From Chenggangzhangella methanolivorans (lineage in GTDB: Bacteria > Pseudomonadota > Alphaproteobacteria > Rhizobiales > Methylopilaceae), in NCBI RefSeq assembly GCF_019797865.1, contig NZ_CP081869.1:2257501-2321500 (forward strand): DNA of 64,000 nucleotides. Direction: 5' to 3'. Each line of letters opens with the position of its first letter. Within the stretch, counting starts at the first letter, position 1. The notes under the pieces are model-generated. The model searched no databases. It had not been told where the DNA came from and was given only the letters and a program-made list of their open reading frames with translations. Shown in pieces: positions 55,197-64,000 of the stretch. Made by a program: the position numbers and the translations under genes.

Positions 55197-55850
55197 TCAG
55201 TCCCTGAGCGCCTTCAGCGCGCCTGCGGCGGCGAACGGCCCGAGCGCCGCATAGCCGAGCGCGAGCCCGGCGAGCGCCATCAGCGCGCCGGAGGCCTCCG
55301 GCCCGTCGCCGCTCGCCGCGACGCCGAAGATCAGCACCGGGATCGACAGCGGCAGGATCAGCACCGGCACCAGCAGCCCGCCGCGCCTCAAGCCGACCGT
55401 CAGCGCCGCCCCGACGGCGCCGAGGCAGGCGAGCGCGGGCGTGCCGACGAGCAGCGCGATCGTCACCCGGCCGAGCCCTTGCGAAGCGATGTCCAGCATC
55501 ACGCCGAAGAGCGGCGCGGCGAGCACCAGCGGCAGGCCCGTGGTCAGCCAATGCGCAAAAATCTTGGCCGCCACCAGCGTCCCGAGCGAGGCGGGCGCGA
55601 GATGGAGGAGATCGAGGCCGCCGTCCTCGTGATCGGCCTGCAGCAGGCGGTCGAGGCCGAGCAACGTCGCGAGCAGCGCGCCGAGCCACAGGATCGCCGG
55701 ACCGATCCGCCGCAGCAGCGCGAGGTCGGGGCCGATGGCGAAGGGGGTCAGCGTGACGACGATCAGGAAGAACACGACGCCGAGCCCCGCCCCGCCGCCG
55801 CGGGCGAGCGCGAGGTCGCGCGTCAGCACGGCCGCGACGGGTGAACGCAT
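55197..55850 (-). CDS. ccmB: Haem exporter protein CcmB
   Basis: 217-aa, six-helix membrane subunit that works with CcmA to free CcmE from CcmC. The head AVLTRDLALARGGGAG is typical, followed by FFLIVVTLTPFAIGP, LQADHEDGGLDLL (conserved cytoplasmic loop) and PLSIPVLIFGVAA. Start ATG 55850. It is separated from ccmA by a PepSY gene on the other strand. Confidence 0.94.
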   Translation of the reverse strand: MRSPVAAVLTRDLALARGGGAGLGVVFFLIVVTLTPFAIGPDLALLRRIGPAILWLGALLATLLGLDRLLQADHEDGGLDLLHLAPASLGTLVAAKIFAHWLTTGLPLVLAAPLFGVMLDIASQGLGRVTIALLVGTPALACLGAVGAALTVGLRRGGLLVPVLILPLSIPVLIFGVAASGDGPEASGALMALAGLALGYAALGPFAAAGALKALRD

Positions 55851-55942
55851 GAGCGTGAACTGGGCCTGTGAACGAGTGCTCGGCGACGGCGTTTCATCTC
55901 AAGCCGCCCGAGAGCGGCATAGCCCCTAGGGAGACTCCTGTC

Positions 55943-56461
55943 ATGTCCGCCGTACGCATCCCGTTCCTCGCCGGTCTCGCGCTCGCCGCAGGCCTTGGCG
56001 GGGTCTTCGCTTCCCCCGCGCTCGCCGACAGTTCTGCGGCGCAGAACGCCAAGGTCGGGATCGCGCAGGCGATCGAGGCGGCGGAGAAGGCCGGCATGGG
56101 CAAGGCCACGGAGGCCGATTTCGACGACGACGGCGGCGGCCGCTGGGAGGTCAAGGTTCTGGCCGAGGGCGGGAACAAGCTCACCGAGTTCCATGTCGAC
56201 CCGAATTCCGGGCAGGTGACGGGCCAGGAAGAGCAGACCTTTGAGAAGTACTTCGTGATGCTGAAGCCCGAGAACTTCCAGAAGGCGCAGGTCCAGCTCA
56301 AGGACGCGATCGCGGCCGCCGAAGCCATGGTCAAGGGCAAGGCGACCTCCGCGGAGGTCGAGCGCGACGGCGAGGCGGTCGCCTATGAGATCGACGTCGC
56401 GACCGCTGACGGCGACAAGGACGTCAAGGTCGACGCGATGGGCAAGGCGACTCCGGACTGA
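55943..56461 (+). CDS. PepSY domain-containing periplasmic protein
   Basis: 172 aa. Signal MSAVRIPFLAGLALAAGLGG, cut near ALADS. Two PepSY-like repeats follow: AIEAAEKAGMGKATEADFDDDGGGRWEVKVL and AAAEAMVKGKATSAEVERDGEAVAYEIDVAT. PepSY domains often inhibit or sense proteases or bind redox partners; the role here is unknown. AGGGAG precedes ATG 55943. It is transcribed against the ccm genes and splits them. Confidence 0.88.
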   Translation: MSAVRIPFLAGLALAAGLGGVFASPALADSSAAQNAKVGIAQAIEAAEKAGMGKATEADFDDDGGGRWEVKVLAEGGNKLTEFHVDPNSGQVTGQEEQTFEKYFVMLKPENFQKAQVQLKDAIAAAEAMVKGKATSAEVERDGEAVAYEIDVATADGDKDVKVDAMGKATPD

Positions 56462-56523
56462 TTTCCGGACGCTCCCGTCAGCCGCCTCCCTCCCTTGGTG
56501 ACAGGGGAGGGAGAACCGCGGCC

Positions 56524-57135
56524 TTACTCCGCGGGAACAGTCACGACCGTCCCCAACTCCAGCGTCTCGGCCTCGAAACCGAGCGCGAGATGGGTGGCGG
56601 CCACCACCATGCCGCCTTTGGCGCGGTGCTCGGCGACGAGTTCGCCCAGCAGTCGCTGGCCTGCGGCGTCGAGCGCCGCGGTCGGTTCGTCGAGCAACCA
56701 GACGGGACGGGGCGCGGCGAGCAGGCGGGCGATCGCGAGGCGCCGCTTCTGGCCGGCCGACAGCGTCGATCCGGGAAGCTCGGCGATCGCCCCAAGCCCG
56801 ACCCGGGCGAGCGCGGCCGTCAGATCGCCCTCCCCGCCCAGCAGATCGCGAGCGAAGCGAAGATTGCGGACGACCGACAGTCCCGGCTTCACCGCGTCCT
56901 GATGGCCGAGCAGATGCATCCGTTCGCGCGGCTCGAACTCGTCCTCGCCTTCGAGCCTCACCTCGCCCGAAAGCGGCTTCAGCAGGCCCGCGATCGTCCG
57001 CAGCAGCGTCGACTTGCCGGCCCCGTTCGGCCCGACGACGGCGAGCGCGCCGCCGGCGGGAACCGCGAAGCCGACGCCCGACAGCACCGGGCGTCCGCCG
57101 CGCGTGACGACAAGGTCGCTCGCAACGAGCCTCAT
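56524..57135 (-). CDS. ccmA: Haem ABC exporter ATP-binding protein CcmA
   Basis: 203-aa ABC ATPase for cytochrome c maturation. Walker A GPNGAGKST is at ~35-43, the signature LSAGQKRRLAIARLL at ~122-136, Walker B PVWLLDEPTAALD and the switch His in VAATHLAL. PGLSVVRNLRFARDLLGG is characteristic of CcmA. ATG 57135. It diverges from acnA, a common neighbourhood in this order. Confidence 0.95.
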   Translation of the reverse strand: MRLVASDLVVTRGGRPVLSGVGFAVPAGGALAVVGPNGAGKSTLLRTIAGLLKPLSGEVRLEGEDEFEPRERMHLLGHQDAVKPGLSVVRNLRFARDLLGGEGDLTAALARVGLGAIAELPGSTLSAGQKRRLAIARLLAAPRPVWLLDEPTAALDAAGQRLLGELVAEHRAKGGMVVAATHLALGFEAETLELGTVVTVPAE

Positions 57136-57464
57136 GAGCGCCCCGCGACCATTGCGACTGACGCCCTCGCGCCCATATTCAGAAAAACTAGCGATCTGGT
57201 TTCAGAAAAAATTGAAGCCGTGTCTTTTGCGTCGCCGTCCGGCCGGGCGTCGCGGAGATGGACGCAACTCGGCGGGAAACCGGGCGAAAGCCGCTCTGGA
57301 ACGCGTCGAAAAGTGCGCCGAAACCGCATGGCGGTCACGGCGTCAAGCCGCTTCAACCGCGGGCGAACATCTCCTATAACGGCCCCTACAGCCATCTTGT
57401 GCAGCGCACGCGTGACGGGTCCGTCCTCGCGATCTTGCGCAGCCAACATCAGGAGCGTGCTCAC
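57136..57464. other. Divergent promoter region between ccmA and acnA
   Basis: About 330 bases. AT-rich stretches occur near ccmA (CAGAAAAACTAGCGATCTGG and CAGAAAAAATTGAAGCC, 57179-57220), and AACATCTCCTATAACGG near 57366-57382 looks like an acnA -10. The in-frame extension upstream of acnA lacks coding character. Confidence 0.45.
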
Positions 57465-60148
<2,684 letters not shown>

Positions 60149-60164
60149 GACGATCGCTCGACAT

Positions 60165-60196
60165 TCCGGACGGCGGCCCCAGGCCGCCGTCCGGGA
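60165..60196 (+). terminator. Hairpin after acnA
   Basis: TCCGGACGGCGGCC and GGCCGCCGTCCGGGA pair around CCA, 17 bases after the acnA stop. No T tract follows, so it may stabilise the 3' end rather than terminate alone. Confidence 0.6.
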
Positions 60197-60353
60197 TCGT
60201 CAGGACCGGGCGTGGCTCCCTGGGTCCGCAGGGCGTTTTCCCGATCACGAGTCGGCGCCGCCTCGCCGTGCTGTGAGTGGAATGACGGCCCGGCGACGCC
60301 ATAAAACTGTGACGTCTCCGCCCCGATTCACCCGCCGAGGAGCAGCCGGACCC

Positions 60354-61179
60354 ATGCGCGCAGCAAGCCTCGTTTTCGCCTTCGGATGTTTTCTGGCCGC
60401 GCCCGTCGCGGCTCAGGAGACGCCGCGCGGCGTCGGGGCTGCGGGCGCCGGCTCTCCGACCAGCGTCGTCGAGCTGTTCACCAGCCAGGGCTGCTCGTCC
60501 TGTCCGCCCGCCGACCGCCTGGCGGCCGATCTCGCGAAGGGAGAAGGGCGACTCGTCCTCACGCTCGCGGTCGACTACTGGGACTATCTCGGCTGGAAGG
60601 ACACGCTGGCGAGCCCGGGCGAACTCCGCGCGCCAGCGCGCCTACGCCATGTCGCGCGGCGACCGTAAGGTCTTCACCCCGCAGGTCGTGGTCAACGGTC
60701 GCGAAAGCGTGGTGGGCGGCGACCATCGCGCCGTCGAGGCCGCGATCTCGCGCGCGCAGGGCAAGAGCGATCTCGCCCTGCCTGTCGAACTCGAGGTCGA
60801 GGACGGCCGCATCGAGGTCGCGGTGTCGGGTCCACGCCGCGCGCTCGCCGAAGGCCATGGCGAGGTCTGGGCCTTCGCGCTCCGCCGCGCCCAGGAGGTC
60901 GAGATCGGCCGCGGCGAGAACGCCGGCCGCAAGGTCGTCTACGCCAACGTCGTGCGCCACATGACCCGTCTCGGCGTCTGGGACGGCGGCCCCGCGCGCT
61001 TCGAGATCGCGGCCGACGAGGTTCTGGGCGACGACGCCCAGTCGGACGGCGTCGCGGTGCTGGTCCAGGCCGGCAACGGCGGCAAGCCGGGCGCGATCCT
61101 CGGCGCGGCGAAGGCCGTCGCGGCCCAGCCGCAGCCCGCCGCCACCACCACGTCGCGGCTGCTCGGCGACCCCTACTGA
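60354..61179 (+). CDS. DUF1223 domain-containing thioredoxin-like protein (apparent frameshift)
   Basis: 274 aa after correction. Signal MRAASLVFAFGCFLAAPVAA. The DUF1223 core SVVELFTSQGCSSCPPADRLA holds a CxxC, followed by LTLAVDYWDYLGWKDTLASP. One extra G in a GGG run near 60616 shifts the frame; removal gives ANSARQRAYAMSRGDRKVFTPQVVVNG. The C-terminal half forms an added beta domain. Periplasmic, possibly redox-active, function unknown. GAGGAG lies upstream of ATG 60354. Confidence 0.9.
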
Positions 61180-61189
61180 GTTTTTTCGC

Positions 61190-62227
61190 ATGCGCATCGT
61201 CTGCATCGGCCTCGCTTTCGCGGCGCTCGCCGCGCCCATGGCGGCCAAGGCCGCCGAGCATCCGGCCTACGGGCTCGAGCTCGAGGGCTTCGACTATCCC
61301 CATGAGGTGAAGCGCTTCGAGTTCGTCTCGCAGGGGCGGACGATGTCGATGGCCTATATGGACGTCGCGCCCAGGGCCTCGGGAGACGCGACCCCGAACG
61401 GGCGCACGGTCGCGCTGCTCCACGGCAAGAATTTCTGCGCCGCGACCTTCGAGCGGCAGATTCGCGTGCTGTCGGAGGCGGGCTTCCGCGTGGTCGCGAT
61501 CGACCAGATCGGCTTCTGCAAGTCGACGAAGCCCGACGGCTACCAGTTCTCGTTCCAGCAGCTCGCCCAGAACACCCATGCGCTGCTGGCCTCGCTCGGC
61601 GTCGACAAGGCGGTGGTGCTCGGCCACTCGATGGGCGGCATGCTGGCGGCCCGCTACGCGCTGATGTTCCCGGCCGCGACCGAACGGCTCGTGATGGTGA
61701 ACCCGCTCGGCCTCGAGGACTGGAAGGCGAAGGGCGTGCCCTACGCCACCATCGACAAGCTCAACGAAACCGAGCTGAAGACCACGTTCGAGAGCGTGAA
61801 GGCCTACCAGCTCAAGTTCTATTACGACGGCCAGTGGAAGCCCGAATACGACCGCTGGGTCGAGATGAACGCCGGCATGTACAAGGGCGCAGGCGCGAGG
61901 CAGGTGGCGTGGATCGGCGCGTTGACCCACGAGATGATCTACACGCAGCCTGTGGTCTACGAATTCCCGGAGCTCAAGGTTCCGACCACGCTGATGATCG
62001 GCCAGACCGATCGCACCGCCCCGGGCGCGAACCGCGCGCCCAAGGAGGTCGCCGCGACCCTCGGCGACTACGCCGCGCTCGGCAAGGCGGCCGCCAAGGC
62101 GATCCCTGGCGCGACGCTGGTCGAGTTTCCAGGCCGGGGCCACTCGCCCCATGTCGAGGCGCCGGAGGAGTTCGACGCCGCCCTTCTCAAGGCGCTCTCG
62201 GCCTCGCCCGCCAAGACTGCGCCCTGA
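61190..62227 (+). CDS. Alpha/beta fold hydrolase, exported
   Basis: 345 aa. Signal MRIVCIGLAFAALAAPMA, cut near AKAAE. The fold is clear: oxyanion region LLHGKNFCAATFE, nucleophile elbow LGHSMGGMLAARYA, acid Asp in IGQTDRTAPG and catalytic His in GRGHSPHVEAPEEF. The MAYMDVAP and DQIGFCKSTKPDGYQFSFQQLA segments fit epoxide-hydrolase/haloalkane-like esterases, so the substrate is unclear. It starts 10 bases after the DUF1223 stop. Confidence 0.92.
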   Translation: MRIVCIGLAFAALAAPMAAKAAEHPAYGLELEGFDYPHEVKRFEFVSQGRTMSMAYMDVAPRASGDATPNGRTVALLHGKNFCAATFERQIRVLSEAGFRVVAIDQIGFCKSTKPDGYQFSFQQLAQNTHALLASLGVDKAVVLGHSMGGMLAARYALMFPAATERLVMVNPLGLEDWKAKGVPYATIDKLNETELKTTFESVKAYQLKFYYDGQWKPEYDRWVEMNAGMYKGAGARQVAWIGALTHEMIYTQPVVYEFPELKVPTTLMIGQTDRTAPGANRAPKEVAATLGDYAALGKAAAKAIPGATLVEFPGRGHSPHVEAPEEFDAALLKALSASPAKTAP

Positions 62228-62292
62228 CGCCGCGGACGCCTTGCGAAGCGCCCCCGCGAGGAGGATCATGACGGCTCGATGAGGGAGGCGCG

Positions 62293-62682
62293 ATGAGCGA
62301 TTCCGAGCCTATACGACTGATCCCCCGCGCCGCCGCAAGCGCGCAGGACTCTCCTCCGCTGCAGTCTTCCGCGGCCGTCTCGCAGGTCTCGTTCGACCGC
62401 CGCGAGCTCCAGGATCTCCTGACCCTCTACGGACGGATGGTCGCGGCCGGCGAGTGGCGCGACTACGCCATCGACTTCCTGCGCGACCAGGCGGTGTTTT
62501 CAGTGTTCCGCCGCACGAGCGAAGCCCCGCTCTACCGGATCGAGAAGACGCCGCGGCTCGCGCGCCGCCAGGGCGCCTATGCGGTGGTGGCGGCCGGCGG
62601 CCTCATCCTGAAGCGCGGCCCCGACCTCGCCCGCGTTCTCGCGGTGCTCGAGAAGAAGACGCTGAGGCTGGTGACGGCGTGA
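62293..62682 (+). CDS. DUF2794 domain-containing protein
   Basis: 129-aa cytoplasmic protein typical of Hyphomicrobiales. VSFDRRELQDLLTLYGRMVAAGEWRDYAIDF and VFSVFRRTSEAPLYRIEKTP are the domain, and RQGAYAVVAAGGLILKRG closes it. Function unknown. ATG 62293 is preceded by GAGGGAGG. Confidence 0.92.
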   Translation: MSDSEPIRLIPRAAASAQDSPPLQSSAAVSQVSFDRRELQDLLTLYGRMVAAGEWRDYAIDFLRDQAVFSVFRRTSEAPLYRIEKTPRLARRQGAYAVVAAGGLILKRGPDLARVLAVLEKKTLRLVTA

Positions 62683-62813
62683 CCCTGTCGTCACGGACGT
62701 GACGAGACGTCCGAAAGGCGCCGCCGTCCGGAACGTCGTGGACGCGGGCGACGGGGCCCGACCGCCCGGGAAGCTGACGGCTCTCGTCCCGGATCACGTC
62801 CGGGACACGGAGT

Positions 62814-63377
62814 TCACCGCGCCCGCGGCGCCGCGGCCCGGCATTCCTGATTGATCTTGTCGAGCGCAGCCGAAAGGCCCGAGAGCGAATAGCTCTGGGT
62901 CGACTTGCGGCCGCGGGAGGGCGTCGCCTCGACGCTCATGTCGCGCCGGCCGCCGCGCATCGCCTCGACGAGCGCCGCCTGGTCCTCGTTGTTGCCCATG
63001 AAGGCGCCGTCGCCGCGGGTGAACAGCTTGAAGGTCGCGCCGTCGACCGTGAGCTCGACCTCGCTGCCGGCCTTCAGCTGGAAGCCCGGCATCACGCTCA
63101 CCTCGTTGTTCACCCCGTCCTGCGGGCGGTTCGAGATGAAGAAATAGGCCCCCTCGGGCGCCTGCGCGGAACGGCGGCGCGACTTCTGGGGCGTGGCGAG
63201 CGCGTAGCAGACTTTTCCGCCCTTCACCGGCGCCGCGTAGGCGTTCCAGTCCTTGAACTCGCCGATCTGCGTCGGCTGCACGCCGGCCGGCGCCTGGGCG
63301 CTCGAAGGGGAAACCCACAGCCCGGCGATGACCGCTCCGGCGGCGGCGGCGAAGAGGAGCGGTGCGCGGTCGATCAT
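62814..63377 (-). CDS. Invasion associated locus B (IalB) family protein
   Basis: 187 aa. Signal MIDRAPLLFAAAAGAVIAGL, cut near SSAQA. The IalB core is FKDWNAYAAPVKGGKVCYAL, with the second conserved Cys in INQECRAAAP, plus AYFFISNRPQDGVNNEVSVMPGFQ and DGATFKLFTRGDGAF. Periplasmic; named from Bartonella invasion but widespread in non-pathogens. ATG 63377. It diverges from the sigma factor at the window end. Confidence 0.92.
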   Translation of the reverse strand: MIDRAPLLFAAAAGAVIAGLWVSPSSAQAPAGVQPTQIGEFKDWNAYAAPVKGGKVCYALATPQKSRRRSAQAPEGAYFFISNRPQDGVNNEVSVMPGFQLKAGSEVELTVDGATFKLFTRGDGAFMGNNEDQAALVEAMRGGRRDMSVEATPSRGRKSTQSYSLSGLSAALDKINQECRAAAPRAR

Positions 63378-63645
63378 GGAACAGCTTTCGTCTCTTAACG
63401 GCGCCGCGGGACGGCGGGCGCATTCAAACGACGCTTCGCGCCCGGCGCCAAGCCCCACAACGGCGGCGCAGCCCGGGTTTCGGGACCTTGGTCCTATCAA
63501 ATCATGGTAAATGTTTAGAAAACGGCCATGCGACGCAAGAGCCGTAGGCGAGGGCCGGCAAGCGTGCTTAACTCGCCGCGAAACGCCGGATCGGCCCCGC
63601 CGAACGAGGGCCGTCCCGCATCGCCAGGGAAGGGCCGAGCCGATC

Positions 63646-64000
63646 GTGACGACGCCCAAGGCCGAGACCGACGCCCAGCGCGAGGAGCGCCCCGCCGCCG
63701 TCATGGCGGCGCTCGTGGCGCGCGTCGCTTCGCGGCGCGACCGGGAGGCCTTCGAGCAGCTGTTCGATCATTACGCGCCGCGCTTGTGCGCCTATCTGGC
63801 GCGGCTCGGCTGCGAGCCGGCCCTCGCCGAGGAGATCACGCAGGACGCCATGGTGGCGCTCTGGCGCAAGGCCGACCAGTTCGACCCCGCCAAGGCTTCG
63901 GTCGGCGCCTGGCTCTACCGCATCGCCCGCAACCGGCGCATCGATCTCCTGCGCCGCGCCCACGGCGGGTCGGTCGAGCTCGAGGAGACGGCGATGCCCG
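63646..64000 (+). CDS. ECF RNA polymerase sigma factor (3' partial)
   Basis: 118 codons to the window edge. Region 2 is FEQLFDHYAPRLCAYLARLG, EEITQDAMVALWRKADQFDPAKASVGAWLYRIARNRRIDLLRR, typical ECF. GTG 63646 is preceded by GGGAAGGG; ATG 63703 is an alternative that would cut into region 2. An anti-sigma gene probably follows outside the window, and the target is unknown. Confidence 0.88.
   Translation, partial: MTTPKAETDAQREERPAAVMAALVARVASRRDREAFEQLFDHYAPRLCAYLARLGCEPALAEEITQDAMVALWRKADQFDPAKASVGAWLYRIARNRRIDLLRRAHGGSVELEETAMP

Overview
The window is a high-GC chromosomal segment from an alphaproteobacterium, most likely a member of the Hyphomicrobiales (Rhizobiales). This rests on gene order and lineage-typical families: DUF4167, DUF2794, DUF1178, DUF1223, IalB, homospermidine synthase, NrsF/SigF, KpsC/KpsS and a lysC-ptsP-prfA-prmC run. 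I cannot fix the genus. No tRNA, rRNA, CRISPR, insertion sequence or prophage was seen.

Layout. 1-8.8 kb: a 5'-partial M23 endopeptidase, a GT29 sialyltransferase-like protein, clpB, MOSC and GFA proteins and an MFS transporter. 9-16 kb: a leftward block DUF4167, prmC, prfA, ptsP, lysC. 16-27 kb: ubiG, DUF1178, nitrilase-like hydrolase, glutaredoxin, comF, a cyclopropane synthase-like protein, a methyltransferase, DUF1963, an Flp pilin, mutT, argJ and an OpgG/OpgD glucan protein. 28-31.8 kb: a haem acquisition locus with a TonB receptor, a HasA-like haem-binding domain fused to RTX repeats, and a haem oxygenase. 32-40.4 kb: polyamine genes (ornithine decarboxylase with a long structured leader, GNAT, homospermidine synthase) interrupted by a bufferin-type island (bufA, bufB, bufC, doxX) with a divergent SigF/NrsF pair. 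40.5-46 kb: small secreted proteins, an MscS channel, bioA-bioZ. 45-53 kb: capsule export and synthesis genes (Wza-like, LTA-synthase-like, KpsC, KpsS) plus an SDR and a ThDP enzyme. 53.4-57 kb: cytochrome c maturation genes ccmG, D, C, B and A, split by a PepSY gene on the other strand. 57-64 kb: acnA, DUF1223, an alpha/beta hydrolase, DUF2794, IalB and the start of an ECF sigma factor.

How the genes work together. The haem receptor, hemophore-like protein and haem oxygenase form a plausible capture-import-degradation route for haem iron. SigF/NrsF sits head to head with the buf operon, and both sides carry a GTAACG-N16-CGAA/CGTA promoter-like element, so the island looks like a self-contained metal-stress module. 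ODC and homospermidine synthase together would make sym-homospermidine.

Caution on sequence quality. About 16 genes, including the essential prfA and the housekeeping acnA (four separate shifts), carry single-base indels, mostly in G/C runs, that restore full family-length proteins when corrected. They are far more likely to be sequencing errors than real pseudogenes. Such genes are listed as CDS over their full span, with the shift positions noted.
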